From positions 368,073,386 to 368,137,385 of the forward strand of contig NC_073303.1 in the NCBI RefSeq assembly GCF_027595985.1: DNA of 64,000 nt, given 5' to 3'. Below the pieces are notes generated by a model. That model made no database searches. It was not told the origin of the DNA and saw nothing but the letters and a program-made list of their open reading frames with translations. The DNA comes from Sorex araneus (taxonomy: Eukaryota > Chordata > Mammalia > Eulipotyphla > Soricidae). The translations under genes were made by a program, and so were the position numbers. Below, piece after piece: positions 36,049 through 48,549 of the stretch (positions are counted from its first letter, which is position 1; the number at the start of each line of letters is the position of its first letter).

Positions 36049-36496
36049 TTTAAGAAATATTTTACGGGAGCAAACTGTTGGTTGTATTTTCCGCATGAAC
36101 CAATTCATACAAAGCAAAATTATAGCAATCGAACAGCAAGTTTTCTTTCTTTTAAGACTTAAACCTGGGACTGAATTGAATTCCTTCTATTACTAGCACA
36201 GTTGCACCCTTGTTAACAGAATCCCATTATTTGTCAGGAGTTCTCGCTGACCATTTTCTTCCCATGGTTTTTAGCCTTCTAGTAATTTGCTAACTCCACC
36301 CTAAACTTCTTGAGAAAAATTAACAGTTTCTTCCTTTTCATTTCTTATCCCTCTGACCACAAATAGTGCCTGGCACATAACGTGGATTCAGAAATTGAAA
36401 TAAGTGAATAATAAGCTGCATTACTAATGTATATTTGGCAATAGTTTACAACTCTATACCCAATTAGCATGATTGTTCTTACAAAACATCAGCCTA

Positions 36497-36668
36497 GGAA
36501 CCAGAGAGATGATAGAGGAAGGAAGGAAGGCATTTGACTTGTACATGGCTAACTCAGATTCAATCCCTAGTACCATATATGGTCCCCTAAGTACTGTCAG
36601 AAGTGATCTATGAGCACTGAGCCAGGTGTAAGCCTTGATCATAATTGGGATGGTCCCCAAAACAAACA
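36497..36668 (+). repeat. SOR-type SINE, diverged
   Basis: 'ggaaccagagagatgatag', an inserted GGAA run, 'ttgtacatggctaactcag', 'catatatggtcccctaag', 'gagccaggtgtaagcc' and an A-rich end. Confidence 0.75.
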
Positions 36669-36749
36669 AAGAGCAATGTGCATTATAGTCATAGTTGCTG
36701 GTCAAACAGGGTAGTCATGGTAAAGGAAGGTATCAGAAGGACTTATCAT

Positions 36750-37360
36750 GTGCTTTTTGGTTATATGTAGATTACTGAAATTCGTAATCCAGGAAATCCA
36801 GGACCAAAGCACTCTCTTAAGTTTGGGTGAGTTAGATGTAAAAGCAAAGAAATATGGGAGTCCAATTATGAGGTTTATTCACTCACTTAGGAATGAGGAT
36901 GCAAAGTTCATACTGAAATATAGAAGGACAATGGAAAATAGATGAGAAAACGTGGGGATAAAAATTAAGAGAATATGGAGAATAATTGGATAGAGGACAG
37001 GAAGTTTCCACAATTACCATTCACCAAATATTAACTTGGGGTCAATTTCATTTTACGTATTGTCCCAGGTTACTGGTGAGTGTGTCAAGCAAGATATCTG
37101 CTTCAGGGGCCAGATCAATAGTACAGAAAAGAGGGCATTTGCCTTGTATGTGGCTGACCCAAGTTTGGTCCCTGGCATCTCCTACCCCAAGCACTGCCAG
37201 GAGTGATTCCAAGTGCAAAGCCCAGAGTTAGCCCTGAGCATCACTGGGTGTGACCTAAAAGGAGAAAAGAAAAGATGTCTGCTTCATGGAGCCTACATTC
37301 TTGTAGGAATTATAAATCAAGGACTTATATACTGAGAAATAAGTACTATATTTTAGTTCT
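36750..37360 (+). repeat. Ancient L2-like repeat split by a SINE
   Basis: Homologous along about 400 bp to 24,960-25,365: 'gtgctttttggttatat', 'ggtgagtgtgtcaagcaag', 'gagcctacattcttgtagg', 'atatactgagaaataagtac'. The SINE at 37,106-37,271 interrupts it. Confidence 0.55.
37106..37271 (+). repeat. SOR-type SINE with clear target duplication
   Basis: 'ggggccagatcaatagtac', 'gggcatttgccttgtatgtgg' (in blocks), 'agcactgccaggagtgattcc', 'gggtgtgacctaaaagg'. The duplication 'aagatatctgcttca' (37,091-37,105) / 'aagatgtctgcttca' (37,272-37,286) is 15 bp with one change. The unfilled paralogue at about 25,280 confirms the insertion point. Confidence 0.88.
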
Positions 37361-38139
37361 TCCCAAATTTGATAGATGTTTGGAAAGAGGAAACTTATTT
37401 GTGATCATTTTACTACACTTCAACCAAGTATCTCCTTTTACTTTAGGGACAGAAAGATGATGAGGCTATTTCTGCTGATCCATTTACTTCTACCAAATTG
37501 TACTGCTGGCTACTTCCCACTTTGCCCCCAATCCAGAACTGTCCAGAGAGCCCAGATGAAGACAAACAGACCAAAACCTGGATACATATCCTTTTTGTTG
37601 AAGCCCCTGGGAAGAGCCTGAAATGGACAGGACAGATAGATATTCCCTGGGCACCCAACAGTGACTAGACCTGGACACCATCTCTCCTACTCTTTCACAA
37701 ACTTCATCCTTTGCTTTCTGTTAAGGATATGTATTGACTTTGTGGACCCACTGCAGTGAGCTGTAAATGATGCATTTAATGAAAAATCCTTGCCTAGCGC
37801 TCTGAGAGAGAACACAAACAATGTAGGGCAATCATGGCTGGGCAGTGATGGGTGTTGTGATATCACATTTATCTGCTTCAGCAGCAAGACCAATGTACCA
37901 GCTGGCAGTATTTCAAGGGTCTAAAGTAAGAAACGTATCAACCAACATTGTAATCATATTCATGATGTGCTGTGTCCCAGTCCCTATAAGGGTAATCCTC
38001 CGCTAAAGATCAGTGACTCTTTTGTCTGAATGTCCCCAAAGCTATCACCTGCAAAAATGCACACAAGAATTTTCCATAGTTAATTTTTGGAAGAATTAAG
38101 TAAAACTTCTAAAGATCTGTGGAGCTTCTAGTCTGCCTC

Positions 38140-38355
38140 TTCTCTTTGTTTCCCTCTCTTCACTTTCATTTTTCTCTCTTTCTCTACCTCTTTTTGTCTC
38201 ACTCATCGCTAATTGCTGATTGCTCTCTCTCCCTCCCTTTCTCTATCTCTGTCTCTGTCTCTGTCTGTCTGCCACTGTCTCTCTCTGTCTGTCTCCCTCT
38301 GTCTGTCTCTCTGTCTGTCTCTCTGTCTCTCTCTGTCTCTGTCTCTCCCTCTCCC
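38140..38355. repeat. CT/TCTG pyrimidine tract
   Basis: About 200 bp of TCTC, TCTG and TCCC units, purest at 38,250-38,345. The open frames of Ser/Leu/Val repeats here are products of the simple sequence. Confidence 0.9.
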
Positions 38356-39088
38356 CCTAACCCTTATCCCTGCTCTTAAAATTGACCCCTTTCAACAACA
38401 CCTGGAAGCACAAGACAAATGACAAAACCCAATCAAAACCTCCATCCCATTACTCCACTCCCCCCCTGCTGGTGACAGAGTCTGGTTTGAAGCTACTGGA
38501 TAACCCCCTTCTGTGGGGGGGTGCTCAGACTCACAGTGAAGGAGGTGCTGTGGGGTTTCCTCATCTCAAGGGTGAGCACACAGCATGCCCTTCCCACCAG
38601 CGTCCCCTCCATAAATGTTCTAATGTGCAGCCCCTGGGCAGATGTGTTCTGAGGCACCCACCCCTATAACTGAACATCCTTGAAACCCACCATCAGGCCA
38701 GTGCAGGAAAAACCACTTCTGGAAGATCAAATGAGGACATGGTGAGGACAGTCTGGAGGTGCCTGGTCTGGCCACCCACAATAGGCTGAATCTCTTTGCC
38801 ATCCGTCTCCCAGACATGCTTATCATGCTCCTAAACTGTCCAGATTCAGATTATTTTAAGGCTGTCCTGAAGAAAGCCTCTTCCTGTGATGCTCTGGTTT
38901 TCTACCTACTCCTCTAAAACTATCTTTCAAACTGCAGTTCATCGCCTTCCTGATTGGCATTACTATTCACTGTATTAATTAAGCACAAACCTTACAGTAT
39001 TTTTTTAAAAATCACAGTCTGACCACTAGAGCATGTCTGTGAATGAAAACAAAGAATTTCTATAGAAGACCCTCAGAAATAGTAAAGT

Positions 39089-39240
39089 AGGCCAGAGTGC
39101 ATGCATTGCACACAGCTGACCCAGGTTAGATCCCTGGCACCCATATGGTCCCCCAAGTACTGCCTTCCAGGACTGAACCTTGAGGACAGAGTTAGGAGTA
39201 AACTATTAGGTAGACCAGGTGTCGCCCGAAACTAGAAAAA
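39089..39240 (+). repeat. SOR-type SINE leading into a GAAA array
   Basis: 'ggccagagtgcatgcattgc', 'cacagctgacccaggttag', 'cacccatatggtcccc', 'acagagttaggagtaaac', 'caggtgtcgcccgaaac', then an A/G-rich tail that passes into the tetranucleotide array. Confidence 0.75.
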
Positions 39241-39269
39241 GACAAAGAGAGAAACAGCAAGAGAAAAAG

Positions 39270-39628
<359 letters not shown>

Positions 39629-39959
39629 TAAAACAAAAAAATCTCTATAGGATTCCTCAAAGTTTTGTCATTTTACTGTTATCAAATTTACAGGATGCAC
39701 AGTGAGGAGGAGAAGAAAGAGGAAGAAGAAAGTTGGGGAATGGGAAGGATGGGAACTTGGGGTGATGGTGAGGTGATGGTGAGGATCCCTGGAGCTCTGC
39801 TGGCGGGTTTGGTGTGGCAGCACTGCAAATGTGAAAACAAAATAAAATTAAAAAAATAATAGGACAGTGGTTAAGGTACTGGACACTTTGCTGGTAGTGA
39901 AAGTGCAGTAAACGTACATCAAAACCGTAAATACTAACACTATTGTAACAACATTACCT

Positions 39960-40200
39960 GTCATGGTCATCCCGTTGCTCATCGATTTGTTCGAGCGGGC
40001 ACCAGTAACGTCTCTCATTGTGAGACTTATTGTTATCGTTTTTGGCATATCCAATACACCACGGGTAGCTTGCCAGGCTCTGCCGTGTGAGCGCGATACT
40101 CTGGGCAGCTTGCCGGGCTCTCCGAGAGGGGTGGAGGAATCGAACACGGGGTGGCCGCGTGAAAGGCGAACGCCCTACCGCTATTCTATCGCTCCAACCC
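39960..40200 (-). repeat. RTE-tailed SINE, best-preserved copy
   Basis: The minus strand gives 'gggttggagcgatagaatag', B box 'gtgttcgattcc', 'ctctcggagagcccggcaag', 'gagcctggcaagctacccg', 'gccaaaaacgataac', 'tctcacaatgagagacg', and a tail coding R-R-Y-W-C-P-L-E-Q-I-D-E-Q-R-D-D. Flanks 39,947-39,959 and 40,201-40,213 match at 10 of 13 bases, all differences transitions. The open frame through the copy covers the non-coding body and is not a gene. Confidence 0.92.
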
Positions 40201-40214
40201 AACGATATTGCCTA

Positions 40215-41920
40215 AACAATAAATTTTAAAATATTAATAATTACTCAATAAATAAGATTTTTAACTTAGCTTCCCTCACCAAACAGAGATTTGGTCATTT
40301 CTGATGGGGAAAATATAATCCACATCTAGGTATAATATTTAAAAAGTCATTGTTTATGGGATAGCATTGTTACTTTGGCAGGAGATTAGCATAGTGAAAA
40401 TTTGAGAACCCATCATTCAGTTTTTTTCTATTTATGCCTAATGTTGACAGCCTTTCTGGGGTCTCCAAAATGGCTGTTGTTTCTTCAATCTTCCTGCTGT
40501 AAACCTCAGAGAAACCAAAAAAATAACTGTGACTGGAAAATCATATTTTCAAGGATTTCTAATCATCAATATGCTATCATGGGGAGAGACATACCAGATA
40601 ACTAAAATTTATTCATACGAATCTAAGAATTTTCCTCATATTTTTAGTTTCTTACATGCATGATTCTCATGGCTTTTCATTGCTAAATGAATCATAATGC
40701 AATCTATTTACAATTTAATCATGTGCTTTTTCTAAACGATTTTTTATAAATAAGCTATATCCATTTTTCCATTGTTGCCAGGGAATAATACCTAGCAAGG
40801 TTTGGGGGGAGTACCTGAGGGTCAAGCCCAGGGCTTTATCACTTGAATCCCGTTCACAGCTCTATATTAATTTATTACATAATATATTACATTTATTTAA
40901 AACATCATTGATTCTGTCTTTAGTTTTCAAATAGTCTTATCCACCTTACCAGTACTTTTGGCAGCTGTCCAATAAAACACATCCATGCTTTGCCCTAGTT
41001 TTTCTGTTTCCTGAGCTTTTTAAAGGATGATTTGGATGTTCTCATTCTAAAGCCCTCATTTCTGTTGCATAACTACAAGTTTTCTTCAACTTTTCTTTTT
41101 TTCTTTCCTTCTTTGTTTCAGTGTGGGTTGGTAAGAGTCTGACTGACTGCCCCCCTGCCCCCCCCCACTCCTTCCCCGGCACTCCATATAGTTCCCAACC
41201 CCCCCAGGGGTAATCTCTGACCACGGAGCAGACGGAAACCCTGAGACCTGGTGAGGTAGCCTCCCTCTCCCACCGCACTAAAGAGTCTGCTTTTATGTCC
41301 CTGGCCCTTATGGCTTCAGTCTCTTGCTTTCCAAAATGTTGGTTCTCCAGCATCTCTCCCTTTCTACCAGGAAGGCGGAAGGAGAAACCTGCTCCCCACT
41401 TGTCAATCCCCACCCTCCCAAATGAGAAGCATTCACCTTCTGGTAGCAACTCACAACTTGTTAGAGCCTATAACAAAATTTGCCATCAAATTTGCATGGA
41501 TTTTCCTTAAGACTCAATAACATTTTTCAACCAACAAAATTAAATATATGTTCTCTTGTGAATGTCCAGTATGTATTTTTCTACATCTTTTTTCCAGGTT
41601 TATTGTAACAATGCCTATTAGCCTATCCAAACTACTACAGATCTTGTCAGCCTTTTTAACGCTTCCCATTTTCTTTTAGTTTTAATATTTCTCCCAGAAA
41701 TGGGGAGTCTTATAGTCTTTCTGGTATAATTCTTTTATTTCAAATATCCTTTTTTTGCTTATTATCATTCTCATTTCTTCATATTAATCTTGCCTGTGTA
41801 TGTTACTATGGGGTTTTAGCTACCTGATCTTTCCTTTCCATCTTTGTGATTTGTCTTCAATAAGATACCTATAATAGTCCTTGTATTTTCCTTTTAAAAA
41901 GTCTAAAATCCAAAAGATCT
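40215..41920. other. Intergenic DNA, no gene seen
   Basis: AT-rich. 40,795-40,865 has an eroded tRNA-like phrase on the minus strand. A poly-C patch lies at 41,150-41,170. The 135-codon minus frame at 41,042-41,449 has no domain and spans a pyrimidine-rich stretch. Confidence 0.45.
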
Positions 41921-41924
41921 CTCT

Positions 41925-42160
41925 CATCTGTAGAATATAAAATATATATAGCAAAGGGATTTAAAACTGGGCAGTCATAATCGACTCTGAGAGTATGCCT
42001 ACACAACTGAATTTTCTAAGGGCATGGTGAGTGGGTGGGGAGAGAGGGAAACTTCAGACTTTGTTGGAAAGAAACTAATACTCTGATAGTGGATATGGTG
42101 CAGCTACATTGTATGCCTGAGAATTACTATTAACGGTATAAATCATAGAACATAAATAAA
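41925..42160 (+). mobile_element. L1 3' end fragment, diverged
   Basis: 'ctcatctgtagaatataaa', 'atatatagcaaagg', later 'catggtgagtgggtgggg', 'tgtatgcctgagaattac' and terminal 'cataaataaaaacaaag' follow the order of L1 3' UTRs seen elsewhere here. Confidence 0.6.
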
Positions 42161-42169
42161 AACAAAGAA

Positions 42170-43475
42170 TAATGAAAGATTAACTAAATCAAAATGTCTA
42201 AAATTCTCTAATTTTATACTCTACTAGTGGTTGTAACAGGAGTATTTTTTTCATCTAAATTCCATACTATTCCACAGATAATGATATACTTCTCTTAGCC
42301 CTCATGTTTTCCCTGCCATCATCAAGCGTTTGAGACCCTCTACAGATCACAGTAATTTGGTTGATAGTGTAGTTTTGAATTATCTGAAAGGAAAACTGTG
42401 GTTGCTAAATCCAAAGTCGGTCTAAGTCTAAACCTAATAGAATTCTCTGCTTTGGCAACTTCTCTTGTTTCTTCCCCCAAACCAACAACAATATTCTGTC
42501 TCTCAGCACATAAATAAGATCTGTGGACATGCTTAGAAATCTGCTTAATGCTCTCTGGTTTTGCCAAGCTTTCCAGCAGCAGAATTAGTCCCGGCATTTG
42601 TAAACATCAATGAAACCAACATGTAACACTTGCCCCATTACTCTTTCTTCTCTCCAGTCAAGAGACTATCCATTTTGTTTCAATGACAGGAAACTAATTG
42701 GCTTGCTTTAAGAAACAGACAACTACACACCTAGGTCCCCTTAAATTCTCTCTGCAGTCCTTCTGAGCCTGGAGAAGCTTGGAGATTCCTCTGAAGTGAT
42801 CTCGGTTTAATTGGTGGAAACTGCGGAAGCACCAACACATTCCCAAGAGCAGGTGTTCTTTGAGAGCCAATCAGGACATGAGGTCAAGCTGGCACTTGGC
42901 CACGCTTGAGGTTGCAGTTTCCTTGCCATTAACTTCCCAAAGTCTGCCATCACCCCTACTCCATCCGCCATTTCTCCTAACCCTTTAACCTTGAAGAATA
43001 CTTCTTGCTCTAAAACAAAGTTGCTCTGAAAAAGACATGGTGATTCACTCGCTTTTGGCAACATTGAACTACTTTTTATTTCTTTATCAGGCACCCCCTT
43101 TCCTTTGGGCAAGGCAGATGGGTTTGCCTGTGCTTAACTTTGTCTTCCTCCATCAGCTTCATTCTATATATAAACATTTCCTTCGTGTATTCTTCTATTT
43201 CTATTTTGTATGCTCTATTTTTATTTATCCTGTACAAATACACCTCTATTTTGAAAGCCTTTATTCTCGTGCCATCTTGCAAGTATTCTCTCTTGTTTAA
43301 TTAAGACCTGTCCTTCAGTGATCTTTTTAAGTAAAATTTCTGCTTTTATTTTTAATTTCACAATGAACTTATTCCTCCTCCACAGACTTTGAATTTTCAA
43401 CACTCTAAAAGTTAATTTGAATAACGTATGAAAAATGATAAGGGAAAAGTATTTATTCAGGTGTGTGTAGCAATC
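42170..43475. other. Intergenic DNA, no gene seen
   Basis: Unique sequence. Overlapping minus-strand frames at 42,807-43,583 show no domain or exon-like boundaries. Confidence 0.45.
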
Positions 43476-43481
43476 TTTAAA

Positions 43482-43513
43482 ATATATATATGTATATATA
43501 TATATATATATAT
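43482..43513. repeat. (TA)n microsatellite
   Basis: An imperfect TA run with one TG interruption. Confidence 0.9.
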
Positions 43514-43519
43514 TATCCA

Positions 43520-45440
43520 TTTCTGCCAAGAAGATACTGTCCACTTGGTGCATATAAAGGATGAAAAGTTCTGCTTTCCACATTCATAGCTTTTACAGTA
43601 ATTGTGGAGTTGAGTTTGCAGAGAAAAACTGAGGAGAGGAGAAAAACAGTTCCTAAGTGGAAAACCAAGAGGTAGACAGGAAAAAAGCAATCAGTTATGA
43701 GATTTAAAGGCCATCAACTATGGATGATGCAGAAAGCAGAGTTTGCGCCCAAAGGGAATGGTACCAAGAAAATGGACCCATGATCCCACCTCTACCTGCA
43801 CAAATCTTTGTATGATTCCCTCCCTGACAAAGACTCCGGTATAACAGCCCACCTATAAAGGAAAGAATATGGCAAATGAGAGGGAGGTTAGCTGACGAAA
43901 AGGTCGCCACTTCCATCTGGGGCCCTGATTCGTCATCTGCCGCCTGAAGTTCAGACTCCAGTGGAAGCCTGAGACACTTTGGTGAGCGTCTTGGGGAAAG
44001 CGATGCCAGCTCCCTTGTCAGCCTGTAGAGAAACCCAGAGAGGCCTGGCAGAAGCTCCAGGGAACAGAAGGAGCTTGGCAGCCAACGCTCTCCCGTCGGG
44101 GCCTGGCGGTGACGGCCATCCTAGCCAACAGCTCAGCTCTCCCTGCCACAGAGATGCTGAGCCAGAGACACTTTCTGGCTCGTAAGGCACCGCAACTGAA
44201 ATAATAAATGTTTGAGGCGTCACACCACTATGTGTGAAACAATTTGTTGGCCAACGATTAATATCTAAGACAGTCACTCTGCACACATAGCCAAGAGGAA
44301 GAAAGGAGCAGAAGAATCCCTGTTCACTCACAGACACAATTTTTAATTTTTGTAAAATACACACACCTTTCAGATTTGGGAACGTGGTAAATGCTTTTAG
44401 TCAGTATTCTAAGGGTACAAGGTGTGCAAAGAAAACTGTATGATCTTGTAAAAGAAAAAGGGCAGAGATGCTCGAATCAGGAGACTTGAATTCAGAGTCC
44501 TGCATAGTAATGGCCATGTCTAATCTCCCACCTACCGTAATGTAGCAATGTTTCTCAAGCTTCCGGCCATAGTCCCCTTCCAAACTTATTTCTATCCTCT
44601 GCTCTGTCTGTCCTATGAATGGGTTCACCAATTCTTATGTTGTGTCCCCCCCCCATCACCACCATTTATACAATTTTCACCTGTTATTCCCTTGGAATAA
44701 CCTTGGGACCCTCGACAATAGGCCCTTGTTGAGAAATGCCAGCATAGACTCGAGAGAGCTCTGACTTTGGTCACTATTCTTATGCAGGATTGTGACTGTA
44801 CGCTATAGGAAGGACTATATGTATTAGTTGACATCACTCTCTTGAAACAGTTGGCTGAGCACTACGAGTACTCCCTGACAATATTGTTTTCGTGGTTTGG
44901 GGACTGGAAGGCATAAAGACAAAGACAAAGAGGAAGAAGAATACTTGCATCCATGTGCTTCCAGTTGTCTAAATCTTCACCTCCATCAGCCACTATTTAT
45001 TTTCGATTTTAGTTTGCCCCCTAACCCAGAGATACAGTTAGTTATTCAATATATGTTAAGTCTGCTCTTTCTCTTCCTTTACTGAATTCATCATGATGTA
45101 ACTTGACTCTATTCCAGGTTACACCTCGTTTTTCTTCTAGAATGAGAAGTAAAACATTTAACATATATTTATTTCTACAGATAAATCTTCTCACCATCTG
45201 AACCTCTCCCTTCTTGACTCATGGTCCCAGCCTCTCTCTTCTTCCTGCCATTGTGGACCTGACCTTTCTAGGGCAAAGTATTCTCATCTCTGTTCAGCAT
45301 AAACTCTCTTCACCCAAAGTTGTTGAAAGCTCTTCTGGTGATGTCTACGGCGTTGGTCACCTTTCCCCCACTCTCCTTCCCTACCCATCAATCCTGTCAT
45401 TTTCCCACCCCTCCTGCTTTCTGTGACACCCTCCACCCGC
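43520..45440. other. Intergenic DNA, no gene seen
   Basis: Mostly unique. The 137-codon minus-strand frame 43,951-44,364 lies in a locally GC-richer patch (43,980-44,200) but has no acceptor/donor pair or known domain. 44,470-44,560 may be a MIR remnant. Confidence 0.4.
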
Positions 45441-45445
45441 CAGCA

Positions 45446-45500
<55 letters not shown>
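45446..45500. repeat. (CA)n microsatellite
   Basis: About 27 pure CA units. Confidence 0.97.
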
Positions 45501-45501
<1 letters not shown>

Positions 45502-45689
45502 TATCTCACCTTCCACCTCTAGGTGGCACCATTGCATAGATAAGGGCAGATGACAAGAGCTCAGTCACTTCCTGACTTGTTCTGGAACCATCTATCAGAC
45601 AGCTGCAGAAAGTGCTCTTCCAAGTGAAGAGTCTTCACCATTTTTCTAAGTGGATCAGAGCAGTACCCTTGCTTGCCACACGAACGGCA

Positions 45690-47325
45690 TTTTTTTACTG
45701 GGATGATCTCATAAACTGCACCAATAATTTATTTGTTTTTGGATCGCTCAAATTAACTTCATAATCCTCATTGTCTTCGTCTGTGAGGTTCACAATTATT
45801 GCCATTACATAGTGTAGAGATTCAATTTAAATGATAAACTGCATGCAAGTGCTAGAAAATGTCTTTCCATAGAAAATCAGCAATATATGCAAGTTACTAT
45901 CATTGGTATCAGCATCAATATCATCTTATATAAACTCCCTCTTACATAAACTAGTATCCCTTTTTGTTCTTTGGGTGAAGATTCCTCGAACACAGATTCA
46001 CTTCATCTCCCCTAAAGCACTATTCTATTCTGTGTCCTCAAATGCATTTTTTTGTTTTCCAAAAATACCATCATTCCAAAAGGAGCCTCAATTGCTTGCA
46101 TCCCACTGTTTCATTTCTGGGAAGGCTAGTGAGAATGTGTAGTCCTCAGTAGGCTAAGTAAAACCACAACAAATTTCTTCCAGTGTCTTCTCATTTTTGT
46201 TTCTTTTTTTTCTTTTCCTCTTATAAAATCTACAAGGCAAGTCCCTTTTCTCTATGGCTCTCAGGCTCACATAAATTCCTTACTGGAAGTAATTGTTTGC
46301 TGAAAAATATTTCTCAGGGGTCCACCGCTAATTGAACAGACAGCTGGGGTGTTCAGATATCTTGTTGGACAGGTGTTCTCAACCTCAAAAAAAAAAGGAA
46401 GAAAACCACAACAAATGCGCTTCTTATGTCACACCTAGATTTTCTTTACTTCTCTCTTTATTTCATTTCTTCCCATCTACTGGATAGGTCATGATCCAGA
46501 AGACGGAACTGCCCTCAGGACAGTAGCCATTCCCATCCTTGCTGCTCTACATCTCTTATTCCCTACCTTGCTCTAACTCAGGTTCCTGTTACCCCTCCAA
46601 ATTGCCCTTGTGGTGGACTCCAACCCAACTGAAAAGCCATAGCCAATATTCATTGCTCCAAAGCAGGAGATCCATACAACTTGTTCACCCCAGGAGCTAT
46701 AGGAATCAACCTGCCCCCCCCCGCTCTGTTATGCTGCTCTGTTTCCTAGACCACCTTCACTCTGACACAACAGACCCCCTTCTGGCTTATCTTTTACAAC
46801 TGAATCTATCTGAAGCCCCTTTCCACCCTGGGAAGTGATTTGATTGGATGTCAGATTTATAGATGAGAAACACGAAAGCCAATGAAATGAAGAGCATGTC
46901 TGGGGTTCATTTGATGTGTAGGAATAGGGATAAATGCACCCCCCAACATATGTTCTATAAGAAAAAAAAATGGACTCTTTTCCAATATGAGATAGTTCCT
47001 TGTGTAATCAGTTTTCATTGGTCCCTTTTTGGTTGGAGTAGCCTGTATCTGAAGCAGTTCACCCACCTCCTCCCAACCCCAGCCAGGGTAAGAATTCAAC
47101 TCCTTGGTTCTATTCATTGATTTGGTTCATTGATCTACATAAAAAGGGGAGATATCTGCATACAAATGAAGAGAACTCAATGGTAAAACTAAAGATTTGG
47201 GGCAGGTGCTTTGGACAGTCTATACCTGGATTTCCCGAGGAGGCTGGATGAGACCATCTTTGAAGTCTCATATATTGTAAAATTCTGTAACTGCATTATT
47301 TACAAGAGTAAAAATAATATTTTAG
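45690..47325. other. Intergenic DNA, no gene seen
   Basis: Unique sequence without young SINEs. Short frames such as the 99-codon one at 46,539-46,838 are Ser/Pro/Leu-rich and motif-free. Confidence 0.45.
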
Positions 47326-47331
47326 AGAACT

Positions 47332-47398
47332 GGGAATGTTGCTCAGTGGTAGAGCACTTGTGCATATATGGGGTCCTGGCGGATCCCTTACATTGGAG
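47332..47398 (+). repeat. tRNA-Ala-like fossil
   Basis: 'gggaatgttgctcagtggt' and 'agagcacttgtgcatatatg' give a near-perfect A box, D arm and anticodon-region layout of a mammalian tRNA-Ala. The T arm is damaged ('ggtcctggcggatccc', B box interrupted). There is no SINE body, so it may be a dead tRNA gene or the head of an ID-like SINE. Confidence 0.55.
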
Positions 47399-48099
47399 AA
47401 TATCTTTCACTCTTTTTTCTTGACAGAGATAACATTAAGAAGGATAGAAACAGGCACAATCCATTTTGCAATTGCTTTCACTCTAACTTGGAGTATGTAA
47501 TGTCTTTATTTTGTAAGATTTCCTCTTCTCTCTCATATATATGTATAATAGATACATATATCCTTCATAACACTGTTTTACTTCACTAAATAATAAGGCA
47601 AATGCCCATGCCAATGGCCAAACTTTACTGCTTCACATCTAATCTCTGCCATAACGCCAAGCCAAGCTGAAAACTCTGGGATCTTCTCAGAGTGTAAACG
47701 GGGGGAGGGGGGGAGAGGGGGGCACTCCTTTCATGCCGCCTTATTTCCAGAAGCCCCCGAAGCCACACCCACACTCCATAGCCACCTCCACGTAAGCCCA
47801 TCAGCCAGCCCTCCAGATCCTGAAGTTCCTGGAGCACAAGGCTGAGTCCAAGTTCCACAATACTGTCGGATCAGTAGGATCACACAAAGTAGATGGGAAA
47901 ACAGCACAGAAGCCACCGCACATCAATAACAATGCAGAAGGCTCAAGGAGCAACAAACAACTCAGTAAACCCCCAGACAAGGACGTAATGGACCCATGGT
48001 GAGATAGTCTACTTTTCACAAACTTTCTTTTACTGAAGCATTTTTTCATAATTCTTTAAGCCATTTAGTTGTCACAAGCAATATCACATAAATTATTTT

Positions 48100-48265
48100 G
48101 TGCCTGCTAAGGAGGCTGGCTTGGGGGGAGGGGAAACCAGAGAAAATGGTGGAGGAAAGGTAACACCGGTGGTGGGACTGGTGTTGGAAAATTGAATGCC
48201 CAAAACAACTGCATTACAAACAACTTTGCAAACCACAGTGTTTAAATAAAGCATAAAAACAATAA
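48100..48265 (+). mobile_element. L1 3' end fragment
   Basis: 'ggtggaggaaaggtaacacc', 'ggtggtgggactggtgttgg', 'aaacaactttgcaaaccac' and 'taaataaagcataaaaac' match the terminal block of the local L1 3' UTRs. The G-rich run at 47,698-47,730 and the text after it may be the same element's upstream UTR. Confidence 0.7.
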
Positions 48266-48324
48266 AGCAAGACATACATGGCACCTATAACTCTTCGTAA
48301 TAATAGTGGGTAATTTTTCTGATG

Positions 48325-48545
48325 TGCTTACTCTATGTCAGGGGTTACTAAACAATCACTCACTGTGGTTGTCTGATTGAATCCACACAGAACCTGTCAA
48401 GAAGGAAAAACTGTTTGAACCCACTTTACAGATGAGGGAAGGTAAGCACAGATTAAGTAATTTGCTCAAGCCAATACCCATGTAAAATTTTAAACTCAGT
48501 AAATTCCAGGGCCAGCATTCAGAACCACAGTATTCTACTGCCATC
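48325..48545 (-). repeat. MIR element
   Basis: The plus strand shows the antisense MIR core in order: 'actttacagatgaggg', 'agcacagattaagtaatttgc' (in blocks), 'tcaagccaatac', then 'ttctactgcc'. Confidence 0.7.
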
Positions 48546-48549
48546 ATTT

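Noticed and set aside
39954..40229. 82-99-codon open frames over the SINE at 39.96 kb, with near-identical peptides at 4.8 and 20.7 kb
   Set aside because: Repeated peptides arise because the same SINE is present three times. Only the last 16 or so residues derive from a real RTE reading frame.
43951..44364. 137-codon minus-strand frame in a GC-richer patch
   Set aside because: No exon boundaries or domain, and no CpG enrichment.
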